From Microbulbifer thermotolerans (lineage in GTDB: Bacteria; Pseudomonadota; Gammaproteobacteria; Pseudomonadales; Cellvibrionaceae), in the NCBI RefSeq assembly GCF_900112305.1, contig NZ_FOKT01000006.1:124001-188000 (forward strand): a stretch of DNA of 64,000 nt. The letters run 5' to 3'. A program made the position numbers and the translations under genes. The notes below the pieces were generated by a model. That model was not told the origin of the DNA. It saw nothing but the letters and a program-made list of their open reading frames with translations, and searched no databases. Below are positions 23,906 to 33,780 of this stretch, in pieces (position 1 is the stretch's first letter; every line of letters begins with the position of its first letter).

Positions 23906-25741
23906 ATGAAGAAAATTGCCCTAGCGATTGCCGCGACTGTGGCTCTGGCCGGATGTCAAGGCGAAAAGGCCGATTCTGTGTCTGGCGGGGATGCTAACAA
24001 GCAATTGACCGCGGAGGATGCCAAGGTATTTCTGCAGGACGCACAGTCGCGTCTGGAGGCAATGGCAGAAGAGGCGAGCCGCGCAAGCTGGTTGGCGGCT
24101 ACCTATATCAACGGGGACTCCCAATTTGTCGAGGCATTGGCCTCTGAGCGCTACACCGCTATGGCGGTGGAGTTGGCTGCGGAAGCTGCCAAGTTCAACG
24201 GCCTGGATCTGGATCCAGATACTCGCCGTCAGTTAACCATGCTCAAACAGGGCTTGGTATTCCCGGCGCCCAAAGATCCGGCACTGACTGCGGAGCTTGC
24301 GCAGATCGGCTCCAAGATGCAGGGCATGTACGGAGCCGGAAAATATTGCCGCGAGGAAGATGGCGGGGAGAAGTGTTATACCCTGACCGAAATGGGCCGC
24401 CTGATGGCCGAGAGCCGCGACCCCGAGCTGCTCGAGGAGCTGTGGGTGGGTTGGCGCGAGATCTCTCCGCCGATGAAGCCTCTGTACGAGCGCCAGGTAG
24501 AGATAGGCAATGCCGGTGCGCAGGAGTTGGGCTACGACAACCTGAGTGTTTTCTGGCGTTCCAAGTACGACATGGAGCCGGACGCCTTCTCTGCCGATAT
24601 GGATGCCCAGTGGAACAAGGTCAAGCCGCTTTATGAGGCCTTGCATTGTCATGTGCGGGCCAAACTGAACGAGCATTACGGGGATGAGGTGGTGCCGTCC
24701 ACAGGAAAGATTCCGGCGCACCTGCTCGGAAATATGTGGGCCCAGGAGTGGGGCAATATCTACGACTTGGTCAAGGACGAGGATATGCAGGCGCCCTATG
24801 ACCTGACTCAGCTGGTGGTGGATTCCGGCATGAGTGAAAAAGACATGGTCAAGGTGGGCGAGAATTTCTTCACCTCTCTCGGCTTTAAACCGTTGCCGCA
24901 GAGTTTCTGGGAAACCTCCCAGTTTACCCAGCCCCGTGATCGCGATGTCGTCTGCCACGCAAGTGCCTGGAATATGGACGGCCAGGATGATATCCGTATC
25001 AAAATGTGCATTCAGAAAACTGGTGAGGACTTTGTCACCATTCACCACGAACTGGGGCATAACTTCTACCAGCGTATCTACAAGCACCAGCCTTTCCTGT
25101 ACAAGGAAGGCGCCAACGACGGTTTCCACGAGGCGATTGGCGATACCATCGCCCTGTCCATCACGCCGAAATACCTCAAGCAGATTGGCCTGATGGATGA
25201 AATTCCGGACGAGAGCAAAGATATCGGTTTCCTGATGCAGCAGGCGCTGGACAAGATTGCCTTCCTGCCTTTCGGTCTTTTGGTGGACAAGTGGCGCTGG
25301 CAGGTGTTTAACGGCGAAGTAAAACCGGAAGATTACAACAAGGCCTGGTGGAAGCTGCGCGAGCAGTATCAGGGCATACAGGCGCCGGTTGAGCGCACCG
25401 AGGCCAATTTCGATCCGGGTGCCAAGTACCATATCCCTGGAAATACACCCTATGCCCGTTATTTCCTCGCGCGTATACAGCAATTCCAGTTCCACCGCGC
25501 ACTCTGTGAGGCCGCCGGCGAGACTGGCCCGTTGCACCGTTGCTCCATTTATAAAAACGATGCCGCCGGCAAAAAACTGCGGGATATGCTCGCCATGGGG
25601 GCCAGCAAACCCTGGCCGGATGCCATGGAGGCGCTGACCGGCCAGCGCGAGCTGGATGCCTCGGCGATCATCGATTACTTCCAACCGCTGATGGCGTATC
25701 TGGAGGAACAGAATAAAGGGCGTCAGTGCGGCTGGGAGTAA
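23906..25741 (+). CDS. Peptidase family M2 (angiotensin-converting enzyme-like) lipoprotein
   Basis: This 611-residue zinc dipeptidyl carboxypeptidase has a lipoprotein signal peptide (AIAATVALAGC) and is expected to face the periplasm. The zinc site HHELGHNFYQ (HExxH) near residue 380 and the downstream EAIGDTIALS (third ligand Glu) are diagnostic of M2. The length equals a single ACE domain. It probably trims dipeptides from the C-termini of peptides for nutrition. ATG 23906 follows a strong GGGGGAGAG; an in-frame TTG at 23894 is within that site. It is preceded by ffs and followed by a bidirectional terminator. Confidence 0.93.
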   Translation: MKKIALAIAATVALAGCQGEKADSVSGGDANKQLTAEDAKVFLQDAQSRLEAMAEEASRASWLAATYINGDSQFVEALASERYTAMAVELAAEAAKFNGLDLDPDTRRQLTMLKQGLVFPAPKDPALTAELAQIGSKMQGMYGAGKYCREEDGGEKCYTLTEMGRLMAESRDPELLEELWVGWREISPPMKPLYERQVEIGNAGAQELGYDNLSVFWRSKYDMEPDAFSADMDAQWNKVKPLYEALHCHVRAKLNEHYGDEVVPSTGKIPAHLLGNMWAQEWGNIYDLVKDEDMQAPYDLTQLVVDSGMSEKDMVKVGENFFTSLGFKPLPQSFWETSQFTQPRDRDVVCHASAWNMDGQDDIRIKMCIQKTGEDFVTIHHELGHNFYQRIYKHQPFLYKEGANDGFHEAIGDTIALSITPKYLKQIGLMDEIPDESKDIGFLMQQALDKIAFLPFGLLVDKWRWQVFNGEVKPEDYNKAWWKLREQYQGIQAPVERTEANFDPGAKYHIPGNTPYARYFLARIQQFQFHRALCEAAGETGPLHRCSIYKNDAAGKKLRDMLAMGASKPWPDAMEALTGQRELDASAIIDYFQPLMAYLEEQNKGRQCGWE

Positions 25742-25835
25742 CGCGTACTTGTTAAGTTATCCATACCTGGTCCCGGGGACAGCCTCTGCTTAGCGCCGGA
25801 TGGTGCTTGTGAATATCGAGAGCCGGGATTGGGAC

Positions 25836-25873
25836 AAAAAAAGGGCCGGATTTTGCAATCCGGCCCTTTTTTT
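25836..25873. terminator. Bidirectional intrinsic terminator
   Basis: AAAAAAAGGGCCGGATT and AATCCGGCCCTTTTTTT form a stem flanked by A-run and T-run, serving the M2 peptidase gene on + and the FadL-type gene on -. Confidence 0.9.
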
Positions 25874-25888
25874 GTGGGCTGTGCCCAA

Positions 25889-27247
25889 TCAGAAGGCGTA
25901 GTTCAGGGAAACACCTGCCAGCCAGGCTTCGATATTGGTGGTTCCGCCATCGAAGTAGGTGGGTGCCGGCACGGTAGTGAATTCCTGGATGGTCTCGTCG
26001 TCACCCCACAGGTAGGCCAGACCGCCGTCAATACTCAGCTGGTTGTTGAACTTGTAGGTGCCGCCGATGGTTACCCAGTTGCGGTCGGTATCCGGGATGG
26101 ACAGGGTCCGCCAAGTGATGGGCAGGCCGTAGGCGTTGGCTGCGGCGTCTCCGGTATTGAAGCCGTCCCGCGCCGCACCTTCGTCGTAGGCATAGCCGAT
26201 GCGCAGGGTGACCTCCTCGCAGGGGTAGTATTCACCGGCGATGCTGTAGCGCCAGCCGCTCTGGAAGTTTTCCTCCTTGAACAGCAGCGGGTTGAAGCCT
26301 TCGCCACCGGCGGGAATAAAGGCTTCGAGTCGCTCGAAGTCATCCCAGTCGGTCCACAGGGCGCCCAGAGCCAGGCCCCAGTTTTCGTTGAATCGGTGGT
26401 ACAGGCCCAGTTCCAGGGTGTCCGGCAGATCCAGTGTCACCTTGCCTTTGGCGTCGTTGAACGGAGACAGGGGTAAGGGTACCAAATCGGAATTGACGTC
26501 ACCCTCCAGTTCGGGATCCAGCTCTGCGTGGTAGGAAATACCGAACCGGGTGCGGTCGGTGATATTCCACAGGGCGCCAATGGTCCAGCTCACTTCCCAG
26601 TCATCCGCGTCGTCATAGGACAAAATGTCGGCGCCAGCGACGGTTGGGTTTAGCCCGAAGTTGGTTGGAACCATGGTTTTCAGAGTGGCGTCGGCATAGA
26701 GGAAGTTCACTGCGAAGCCAATGCTGAACTGATCGTTGAAGTCGTAGGCTACCGACGGAGCGATATTGACGGTCAGCAGCTCGGTCTTGTCGGCAATGGT
26801 GGTCACCGGCCAGTCACTGTCAAAATCGGTTTCCAGGCCGTAGTTGGAATACATGGCCAGGCCGAAGGACCAGTTTTCGTTGAATGGCACGGCTAGGTAA
26901 GCATTGGGTACCCAGGCGGTTGGGGCGTAGTCAGTGGCCTTCTGGTCAGAGAGGGTGGCAATAGGGGTATCCGGCGCGGCGAAATAGGTAACGTCTCCCT
27001 CAGCGTCGATTTCCGGATTGACATAGATAACACCGCCAGAGAGGGTGATAGTGTCAAAGAGAGCGGAACCGGCTGGGTTGCGCGCCAGGATTGCGGCGTT
27101 GTCGCCGACAGTGTTTTCTGCCGCAAAGGCGCGGCCCAGGCCGGAGATGCTGGTTTCATTCAGGTAAAAGCCGGCGGCCATGGCCCCGCTGGAGGTGGTG
27201 CTGATTGCGGCAGCCAGGGCTGCGCGACGCAGAATTGTCTTTTTCAT
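25889..27247 (-). CDS. Outer-membrane FadL/OmpP1/TodX family transport protein
   Basis: The 452-residue protein begins with a signal peptide (LAAAISTTSSGAMA) and mature AGFYLNETSISGLGRAFAAE, the N-terminal hatch typical of FadL, including the NPA-like stretch ARNPAGSALFD. The remainder alternates aromatic-rich strands and ends in NYAF, a terminal Phe as needed for outer-membrane barrel insertion. It is expected to be a fourteen-strand barrel that admits long-chain fatty acids or other hydrophobic compounds. Specificity cannot be told. It shares a terminator with the M2 gene. Confidence 0.9.
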   Translation of the reverse strand: MKKTILRRAALAAAISTTSSGAMAAGFYLNETSISGLGRAFAAENTVGDNAAILARNPAGSALFDTITLSGGVIYVNPEIDAEGDVTYFAAPDTPIATLSDQKATDYAPTAWVPNAYLAVPFNENWSFGLAMYSNYGLETDFDSDWPVTTIADKTELLTVNIAPSVAYDFNDQFSIGFAVNFLYADATLKTMVPTNFGLNPTVAGADILSYDDADDWEVSWTIGALWNITDRTRFGISYHAELDPELEGDVNSDLVPLPLSPFNDAKGKVTLDLPDTLELGLYHRFNENWGLALGALWTDWDDFERLEAFIPAGGEGFNPLLFKEENFQSGWRYSIAGEYYPCEEVTLRIGYAYDEGAARDGFNTGDAAANAYGLPITWRTLSIPDTDRNWVTIGGTYKFNNQLSIDGGLAYLWGDDETIQEFTTVPAPTYFDGGTTNIEAWLAGVSLNYAF

Positions 27248-27488
27248 AAGGTCCCACTCTTATCGCTGTTAATAGAAAGCCACAAACAGGATTGAGATAA
27301 CGCTGAACGGTGGCTGTAAAACCTATTAAGTATGTATGTGGTTATTGCAAGTTGTTCCCCGCCGAAAAGTGTAGCAGCGCCAAACTTCTCGGACAGTGGA
27401 AACCAGCGACTTTATAAAGATAAAATGCCGAAAAATCTATGGAATATAGTGATATTTTGTCGGCTAATAGAGTGGAAAGGAAAATTTG

Positions 27489-28205
27489 TTAGTCGATACT
27501 GATGGTTTTTCCGTCAATGATCAATTTGGTCAAGGAAATCTGATAGCTTTTGCCATCTTCCTCCGTCTGCATTAATTTCACCAGCGCGTAGTTCCACTGC
27601 GGTGCAAACCAGATTTTGGTTTCGCGCTCGGCGCCGCCGTCCCGGATGCGCTCCACCAGGACCGTGTTTACTTCTCCCAGTGGCGTTTGCAGTTTTTCGG
27701 TTCCGGTGACGGCGAAGCGGTATTCGCGAATTTTTTTGCCGTCCGCCACCTGATATTTCAGGTCTTTATCACCCTCAGCGACATCCAGGGCCAGCTGCAG
27801 TTGATAGCTGATTTTGTCCTGGATGTCCTCGGGGGTATTTTCCAGTGTGTGCTCGGCATCGGACAAATTGACTACGCGCCCTTCGTTTGGCTCAAAATTG
27901 AGCACTGTGTGTCTGTCCCGGCCCAGCCCTGTCTTGTGGTACTCGTAGTGTTGCGGTGTCAGTTGGCTGTTGCTGCTGGCAAAGCGGGAATATTCGCGGA
28001 TTTTGGCGAAAATGGAATCGGCGCGGAAGTCCAACCGCCAGCTGTCATTGCTGCCGGAAAGTTCACGTTTGGCGGTGACGCTGAATCCGTTGAATTTGGC
28101 GGAGTAAGTGGCGGAAAAGGGTTGAAGCTCCGCGGCTTGCAGCCGGAAGGATAAAGAGAGCAGGAATAGGAGTGAAAGAAAATAAAGATTATGGCGCAAG
28201 GACAC
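27489..28205 (-). CDS. DUF3108 exported protein
   Basis: The 238-residue protein has a signal peptide (NLYFLSLLFLLSLSFRLQA) and then ELQPFSATYSAKFNGFSVTA, the usual opening of DUF3108, a periplasmic beta-rich family of unknown function. A GTG at 28205 preceded by AGGAGG at the right distance is preferred to the first in-frame codon at 28235. It follows purN in the same direction but a palindromic element lies between them, so it likely has its own transcription. The role is unknown; membership is based on the characteristic start and on EKLQTPLGEVNTVLVER. Confidence 0.85.
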   Translation of the reverse strand: MSLRHNLYFLSLLFLLSLSFRLQAAELQPFSATYSAKFNGFSVTAKRELSGSNDSWRLDFRADSIFAKIREYSRFASSNSQLTPQHYEYHKTGLGRDRHTVLNFEPNEGRVVNLSDAEHTLENTPEDIQDKISYQLQLALDVAEGDKDLKYQVADGKKIREYRFAVTGTEKLQTPLGEVNTVLVERIRDGGAERETKIWFAPQWNYALVKLMQTEEDGKSYQISLTKLIIDGKTISID

Positions 28206-28300
28206 AGCGGCCTCCTTTTGTCCTGCCCCGCCCAATGTGCGGGGCGCTGTGGCTTCCCTGAACTCTTAGACCAACATCGGCCGCAAAAAGTGCCGTCTTA

Positions 28301-28514
28301 GGGAGCCTCTGATTAATTCACTTCCTGACGTCAACACTCTTTGGAGCCAGATGAGAAGCTCAGGTGGTAGGCTGGCTATTTCGAAACCATCGGATACAAG
28401 GATGTATCCGTCGGAGCTACAGGGAAGTACTCGTGCGTTTTCGAAATGGCCATCCTATTGCCTGAGCGCCCCGGAACCTACCGTAGTGTTCACGCGAATT
28501 AATCAGAGGTTCCT
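28301..28514 (+). repeat. Palindromic intergenic element, full-length copy
   Basis: It opens GGGAGCCTCTGATTAATTCA and closes GAATTAATCAGAGGTTCC. The core palindrome and the GGATACAAGGATGTATCC nested stem are nearly identical to the copy at 23240. It sits between DUF3108 and purN. Confidence 0.9.
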
Positions 28515-29167
28515 TAGCTTGTAATTTTTTTACCGCTGCGCGGAAGGATCTCGCCGTCCAGTTCGGCCTGGTCCCCCATCATGCGCAGCCGCCCCTGGGC
28601 AAACCAGGTAACCGCCAGCGGATAAATTACATGCTCTTGTACCTGCACGCGCTCTGCAAGCCGCTCGGGGGTATCGCCGGTTTCAATTGGCACCACGGCC
28701 TGCACAATGGCGGGACCGCCATCCAACTCTTCGGTAACAAAGTGCACCGTTGCGCCGTGCTCATCATCACCTGCCTCCAGTGCCCGCTTGTGGGTGTGCA
28801 ATCCCTGGTACTTGGGCAATAGTGAGGGGTGGATATTCAGCAGGCGGCCTTTGTAGTGGCGTACGAATTCCGGCGTCAATATGCGCATAAAGCCCGCGAG
28901 CACTACCAGGTCTGGCTGGTGGCGGTCAATTTCCTCCATAAGGGCGCGGTCAAAGCTACCCCGATCGTCGAAGTCCCGGTGGTTGACTACCGAGGTGGCT
29001 ATGCCTGCATCGGAGGCGCGGATCAGGCCGTAAGCATCGGATTTGTTGCTGATCACCGCGCAGACGGAGAATTCGGCACCTTCACTTGCGGCAGTATCAA
29101 TGAGTGCCTGCAGGTTGGTACCGCTGCCGGAGATAAGTACTACTGTTTTACACTTGCTCCCGGTCAT
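28514..29167 (-). CDS. purN: Phosphoribosylglycinamide formyltransferase
   Basis: PurN transfers a formyl group from 10-formyl-tetrahydrofolate to GAR in purine synthesis. The 217-residue protein has ISGSGTNLQALID for phosphate binding, NIHPSLLPKYQG with the catalytic Asn and His, and VTEELDGGPAI with the catalytic Asp. It begins at ATG 29167, overlapping the purM stop by one base, so the two are translationally coupled. The palindromic element reaches exactly the purN stop codon, so one terminal repeat of the element supplies the last bases of the gene or abuts them. Confidence 0.94.
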   Translation of the reverse strand: MTGSKCKTVVLISGSGTNLQALIDTAASEGAEFSVCAVISNKSDAYGLIRASDAGIATSVVNHRDFDDRGSFDRALMEEIDRHQPDLVVLAGFMRILTPEFVRHYKGRLLNIHPSLLPKYQGLHTHKRALEAGDDEHGATVHFVTEELDGGPAIVQAVVPIETGDTPERLAERVQVQEHVIYPLAVTWFAQGRLRMMGDQAELDGEILPRSGKKITS

Positions 29168-30216
29168 TAAATACCCGCCAGCTCCACAGGGTCCGCGTTA
29201 TCACCAGCGGCCTCGATAGCACCGATCACGAAGGCATCCTCGCCCAGCTGGCGCAGTGTATCCAGCGCGGTATCGGCGGAGTCGGCGGGCACGCAGACGA
29301 CCATACCAACCCCGCAGTTGAACGTGCGGTACATTTCCCGCTGGTCGATGTTGCCGGCTTCGCGCAGCCAGCGGAACACGGCCGGCATTTCCCAGCTGTT
29401 GACATCGATGCGTGCGCGGGTGCCTTGCGGTAGCACCCGCGGCAGGTTTTCCAGCAAACCGCCGCCGGTGATATGGCTGAGGGCGTTTACCTGGGTTTTC
29501 TTTATCAGTTGCAGCAGATTTTTGACGTAGATACGTGTCGGTGCCATCAGCGCCTGGGCAAGGGTGGTGTCGCCCAGGGGTTGCTGCAGGTCGGCGCCAC
29601 TGATCTCCAGTACCTTCCGAATCAGGGAGTAGCCGTTGGAGTGGGGGCCACTGGAAGCCAGGCCGATCAGCACGTCGCCCGCTCTGACTTGGCTGCCGTC
29701 GATGATTTCGGACTTCTCCACCACACCCACACAGAAGCCGGCCAGGTCGTAATCTTCACCTGCGTACATTCCCGGCATCTCAGCGGTCTCTCCACCCACC
29801 AGGGCGCAACCGGCCTGCTCACACCCCGTACCGATACCGGAAACCACTTCAGCGGCGATATCTACATTCAGCTTGCCGGTGGCATAGTAATCAAGGAACA
29901 GCAGCGGCTCGGCGCCAGCCACCACCAGGTCGTTGACGCACATGGCTACTAGGTCGATACCGATGCTGTCGTGGATGCCGAGGTCCATGGCCAGGCGCAG
30001 CTTGGTGCCCACCCCGTCGGTGCCGGACACCAGTACCGGTTCCCTGTATCCGCTGGGGAGCTGGCACAGGGCGCCGAAACCGCCCAGTCCGCCCATCACT
30101 TCCGGGCGCGCGGTGCGCTTGGCGACATGCTTGATGCGATCGACCAGGGCATTGCCCGCGTCGATATCGACACCGGCGTCTTTATAGGAGAGAGATTGCG
30201 GCTTGGAATCGCTCAT
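29167..30216 (-). CDS. purM: Phosphoribosylformylglycinamidine cyclo-ligase
   Basis: PurM closes the imidazole ring to give AIR, the fifth step of purine synthesis. The 349-residue protein starts with [20 protein letters not shown], a typical opening, and has [15 protein letters not shown] and [13 protein letters not shown], the ATP and substrate loops of the family. It is a cytoplasmic dimer. It forms an operon with purN and is divergent from DUF2066-hda, the same neighbourhood as in Pseudomonas. Confidence 0.95.
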   Translation of the reverse strand: MSDSKPQSLSYKDAGVDIDAGNALVDRIKHVAKRTARPEVMGGLGGFGALCQLPSGYREPVLVSGTDGVGTKLRLAMDLGIHDSIGIDLVAMCVNDLVVAGAEPLLFLDYYATGKLNVDIAAEVVSGIGTGCEQAGCALVGGETAEMPGMYAGEDYDLAGFCVGVVEKSEIIDGSQVRAGDVLIGLASSGPHSNGYSLIRKVLEISGADLQQPLGDTTLAQALMAPTRIYVKNLLQLIKKTQVNALSHITGGGLLENLPRVLPQGTRARIDVNSWEMPAVFRWLREAGNIDQREMYRTFNCGVGMVVCVPADSADTALDTLRQLGEDAFVIGAIEAAGDNADPVELAGI

Positions 30217-30436
30217 GGTTCATCCTGCGTGGACTTTTAGAGGGCGCGTATTCTAGTGGAATTTCAACCGATTGTGGGAATAGACCGCCATTTCTCAGCG
30301 AAATCCATGTCGAGAAATGCGTGCCAGGTACTGGGAGAAATAGCCGACACTGATACAATAGCCCCTTTTTTACACCGCCCCGCGTCTTTCCGTGGGGTGG
30401 TCGCTTCCAAAGACAAGAGGTTTTGGGGGAAATCCG

Positions 30437-31534
30437 ATGCGTAAGTTGCTCAGGCACGGGCTGGCGTCAAAGGTACTGGCACTGTTGATGTGCGCACTGA
30501 TTCTGCCCGCTCAGGCCCGGGTGATACCGGATCTGTATGAAGTGGTGGAGGCAGTGCCGAGCCGCGGTGCTATGGACCGGGCTTCTGCCAGCAGTCGTGG
30601 GCTGGAGCGGGTGTTCGTGCGCGTGACCGGTGACGCCACAATTGGCGACAACCCTCAATTGAAGACGGTGCTGGAGCGGGCCCAACAGTACTTGCAGGGG
30701 TATCGATACACGCGGGAGGACAACCAGCTTTATCTGCATCTCTCCTTTGATCCCCAGGCCGTGTCCGACCAGGTTCATACCCTGGGCCTACCCATGTGGC
30801 CGAACAATCGCCCGGCGACTTTGGTTTGGGTAGCGGTGGACACTCTGCAGCAAGGTCGCAGCGCTCTGCGCGAGGAGCAGTATCCGGAACTCTACGCGGC
30901 GCTGGAAGCCATGGCGCTAGAGCGGGGCTTGCCGGTGGACTTCCCGGTAATGGACCTGAATGACCAGCGCAATATGCCCCTGGGCAATCTCTGGGCCCTG
31001 GACGAGCGCGCCGCCGAGCGCGCCAGCGTCCGCTATGGCCCGGACGCCACCCTGATGGGCCGATTGCTGGAAGTGTCCGGCGAGCGCTGGCAGGCCAGCT
31101 GGCTGTTGATACACGGCGGGCGCAGCTACGCCTTTGATGCCAGCGGTACGTCCCTGGAAGAGGTGGCCCTGCGAGGGATCGATGAGGCCGCCAATTTGAT
31201 GGCGCAGCGCTACGCTGTGCGACCGAGCGGTGACAGTGGCCCCCGGGGCACAGTTATCGTTGAAATCTCGGGGATCGACAGTTTCGCCGATTACACAGAG
31301 GCCTCCGCCTATCTGCAGGGGCTGGCCCAGGTCAGCAGTGCGGATCTGTTGTCGGTCGACAGCGACCGCATGCGGCTTGCCCTGACCACCTCCGCCACGC
31401 TGCAGAAGCTGCGCGACGCACTGGCGTTGAATCGCAAGCTGGAGGCTGGGGCGGACAGTGACCCCATAGATTTGACTGGCTACCGCGCCCCTCTTGGCAG
31501 CGCGGATAACCCTCTGCATTACCGCTGGCACTGA
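30437..31534 (+). CDS. DUF2066 exported protein
   Basis: The 365-residue protein has a signal peptide (VLALLMCALILPAQA) and then VIPDLYEVVEAVPSRG, the start of the DUF2066 family. This family is found next to hda and purM in Pseudomonas and relatives; its role is unknown. A GGGGGAAA ribosome binding site precedes ATG 30437. It overlaps closely with hda (one base between the stop and the next start), so the two are one transcription unit. It is expected in the periplasm. Confidence 0.88.
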   Translation: MRKLLRHGLASKVLALLMCALILPAQARVIPDLYEVVEAVPSRGAMDRASASSRGLERVFVRVTGDATIGDNPQLKTVLERAQQYLQGYRYTREDNQLYLHLSFDPQAVSDQVHTLGLPMWPNNRPATLVWVAVDTLQQGRSALREEQYPELYAALEAMALERGLPVDFPVMDLNDQRNMPLGNLWALDERAAERASVRYGPDATLMGRLLEVSGERWQASWLLIHGGRSYAFDASGTSLEEVALRGIDEAANLMAQRYAVRPSGDSGPRGTVIVEISGIDSFADYTEASAYLQGLAQVSSADLLSVDSDRMRLALTTSATLQKLRDALALNRKLEAGADSDPIDLTGYRAPLGSADNPLHYRWH

Positions 31535-31535
31535 A

Positions 31536-32261
31536 ATGAGCGTACACGAGGGCGTACCGCAGCAACTGCCGCTGGGAGTTTCCATGCGGGATGACGCCAC
31601 ATTCGATAACTTCTATCTCTCCGAGGCGGACCCCAATCGCCAGGTGGTGGCTCTGCTGCAGTCTTTCGCCAGCGGGGAGAACCCCGAGCCGGTTATTTAC
31701 CTCTGGGGTGATGCCGGCAGCGGGGTCAGCCATTTGCTGCAATCGGTTTGTCAGAGTGCCGAAACCAGCGGCCGCTCCTTCCAGTACCTGCCTTTGGCAG
31801 ACCTGCTGGCGATGGAGCCGGCGGTGATTTTGGACGGACTCGAACAATTGGAGCTGGTGTGTATCGACGATCTGCACCTGCTCGAGGGGCACTCTGAGTG
31901 GCAGACGGCGCTCTTCCACCTCTACAACCGGGTCAAGGATGGCGGCGGTCAGCTGCTGTTGGGGGCGCGCAAGTCCCCGCGCGGTCTGGATATCGGGCTG
32001 GCGGATCTGCGTTCGCGCCTGCAGTGGGCGCTGGTGTTCCAGCTGCGCCCGCTCAGCGACAGCGACAAGGTGGCGGCCTTGCGTCGCCGCAGCCAGTTGC
32101 GCGGCTTCGATCTGCCGGAAGATGTGGCCCAGTACATACTTCACCGCGCCCCCCGCGACACCCGTGCGCTCTTCCTGTGCCTGGAGCAGCTGGACCGCGC
32201 CTCCCTGATGGCCCAGCGCAAGATCACCATTCCTTTCGTCAAGCAGGTCTTGAATATCTGA
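31536..32261 (+). CDS. hda: DnaA-related regulatory inactivator
   Basis: Hda, bound to the sliding clamp, stimulates ATP hydrolysis by DnaA and so prevents re-initiation of replication. The 241-residue protein has a short N-terminal clamp-binding segment (QQLPLGVSM, matching QL-x-L), then an AAA+ domain with a weak Walker A (WGDAGSGVSHLL, lacking the usual Lys as in E. coli Hda), Walker B VCIDDLHLL and the sensor II region RDTRALF. ATG 31536 is chosen because it begins just ahead of the clamp motif. It is coupled to DUF2066. Confidence 0.93.
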   Translation: MSVHEGVPQQLPLGVSMRDDATFDNFYLSEADPNRQVVALLQSFASGENPEPVIYLWGDAGSGVSHLLQSVCQSAETSGRSFQYLPLADLLAMEPAVILDGLEQLELVCIDDLHLLEGHSEWQTALFHLYNRVKDGGGQLLLGARKSPRGLDIGLADLRSRLQWALVFQLRPLSDSDKVAALRRRSQLRGFDLPEDVAQYILHRAPRDTRALFLCLEQLDRASLMAQRKITIPFVKQVLNI

Positions 32262-32311
32262 CCCGCGCTTCGATCCACTTGTGGCGGCCCTGTGGCCGCA
32301 CCGCCGCACTA

Positions 32312-32526
32312 TGGAACCTCTGATTAATTCGCGTGAACACTATGGTGGCTTCCGGGGCGCTCAGGCAATAGAACGGACATTTCGAAAACGCACGAGTACT
32401 TCCCTGTAGCTCCGGCGGATACACCCCTGTATCCGACGGTTTCGAAATGTCCGTCCTATCACCTGAGCTTCACATCCGCCCCCGAAGCACCTCTGCCACC
32501 AGAAAGTGACTTAATCAGAGGTTCCC
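32312..32526 (-). repeat. Palindromic intergenic element, full-length copy, inverted
   Basis: It opens GGAACCTCTGATTAATTCGC and closes GACTTAATCAGAGGTTCC. Relative to the copies at 23240 and 28301 the core is inverted. Its right arm carries CACATCCGCCCCCGAAG and ACCTCTG in place of the usual AGATGAGAAG segment. Confidence 0.9.
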
Positions 32527-32584
32527 TATGTCCCGTTTTTCCGTAAAAAGCAGGTTGGAAGTACTGCTGCCACTATATTTACTG

Positions 32585-32658
32585 GGGAACCCCTGACGCA
32601 TTGGTGCGAGCGTATGGCGCGCTTTTGGTCCCAGATACGGGCCGATCAGAGGTTCTCA
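32585..32658. repeat. Short element with family-like terminal repeats
   Basis: GGGAACCCCTGACGCATTGG at one end and GGCCGATCAGAGGTTCTC at the other resemble the palindromic element ends, with an unrelated centre of about 40 bases that includes part of the leader of the universal stress gene. Confidence 0.4.
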
Positions 32659-32724
32659 GCGTGTGGCCGGGGCAAGGCTATAGTGCCCGCAAACTTCAGA
32701 AGTCGCGCAGCCGGGGTAAGCCTT

Positions 32725-33660
32725 ATGCAGAACTTTCACAATATTCTTTATGTCAGCCATGCCACAGGCGATGAGACTGCAGGGCTGCTGCAGGCGCTGG
32801 CAGCGGCGCGCAACAACGGCGCGGCGGTGAAAGTGTTGATCGTTTGTCCTGCGATACCAGATGGGTTCGAGGAATTCAGCCAGGTCTGTATGGATGCGTT
32901 GGCCGCGCGGCTGGATGAAGCGCTCGACAAGGTGCGGGCAAAACTGGCGTTGGAGAAGGATGCGCTGGCGCTGGAAGTGGAAACGGACTGCGGCAGTCGC
33001 CCGGCGGAGCGGGTGATTCGCAGGGTGCTCGCGGAAGGGTACGATCTCGTGGTCAAAAATGTTGAGGGCGCAGCTCAGCGTTTGGGTTTCAAGGCCATGG
33101 ATATGGAGCTGTTGCGCAAATGTCCCTGTCCGGTGTGGCTGTGCCGCCCAATCGATAAACCGCATCGGGAAATCCGTGTGGCCGTAGCTGTGGATCCCGA
33201 ATGCCGGGAAGCGAGTGTTTACGAACTTGCAATTGGCCTGCTGCGCTGTGCCAGGTCGCTGGCGGATACGTGCAGCGGCGAGTTACACATCATTTCCTGC
33301 TGGGACTACGACGTGGACGAATACCTGCGCCACAATTTTCCCCTCAGCGCGTCCGACGAGGAGCTGAACAGGGCCGTCGAAGCGGCACGGGCGACGCACC
33401 GGGCAAAGCTCGATGCACTGATTGATGCCTCGGGCATCGGAGGAACATTGGCGGTGCACCATGAAATTGCCCGACCGGATCGCTATATTCCCATGCTGAT
33501 CGATGAGCAACGCTTTGATATTTTGGTGATGGGCACAGTGGGGCGCACTGGTATCCCCGGCTTTATTATGGGGAACACGGCGGAAAATATTTTGCAGAAA
33601 GTGCGCTGTTCGCTCCTGGCGATGAAACCGAGCAATTTTGTTTCCCCGGTGAAAGCGTGA
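32725..33660 (+). CDS. uspE: Tandem universal stress protein, UspE-like
   Basis: The 311-residue protein has two Usp domains. The first (about 1-150) starts NFHNILYVSHATGDETAGLL; the second (about 155-305) ends with ILVMGTVGRTGIPGFIMGNT, close to the G-x2-G-x9-G nucleotide motif of ATP-binding Usp proteins. Such tandem proteins help survival in stationary phase and stress; the biochemical role is not fixed. ATG 32725 after GGGGTAAG is preferred to an earlier codon at 32614, which would add residues from the repeat-rich leader. It is cytoplasmic. Confidence 0.88.
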   Translation: MQNFHNILYVSHATGDETAGLLQALAAARNNGAAVKVLIVCPAIPDGFEEFSQVCMDALAARLDEALDKVRAKLALEKDALALEVETDCGSRPAERVIRRVLAEGYDLVVKNVEGAAQRLGFKAMDMELLRKCPCPVWLCRPIDKPHREIRVAVAVDPECREASVYELAIGLLRCARSLADTCSGELHIISCWDYDVDEYLRHNFPLSASDEELNRAVEAARATHRAKLDALIDASGIGGTLAVHHEIARPDRYIPMLIDEQRFDILVMGTVGRTGIPGFIMGNTAENILQKVRCSLLAMKPSNFVSPVKA

Positions 33661-33689
33661 AGTATCCAGCGGGATATCGAGCTGGTGAT

Positions 33690-33780
33690 GTTCCTCGAGA
33701 TGGGCATTTGGAAAACGCACGAGTAGGTCTCAGCCCCCCCTACGGTTTCGCGATGCCCATCCCATCACCCGGGCTTCTTA
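33690..33780 (-). repeat. Degenerate core of the palindromic element
   Basis: GATGGGCATTTGGAAAACGC and ACGGTTTCGCGATGCCCATC are the arms of a hairpin related to the family core, without the central nested stem and with no clear terminal repeats. It abuts the full copy that begins at 33781. Confidence 0.55.
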
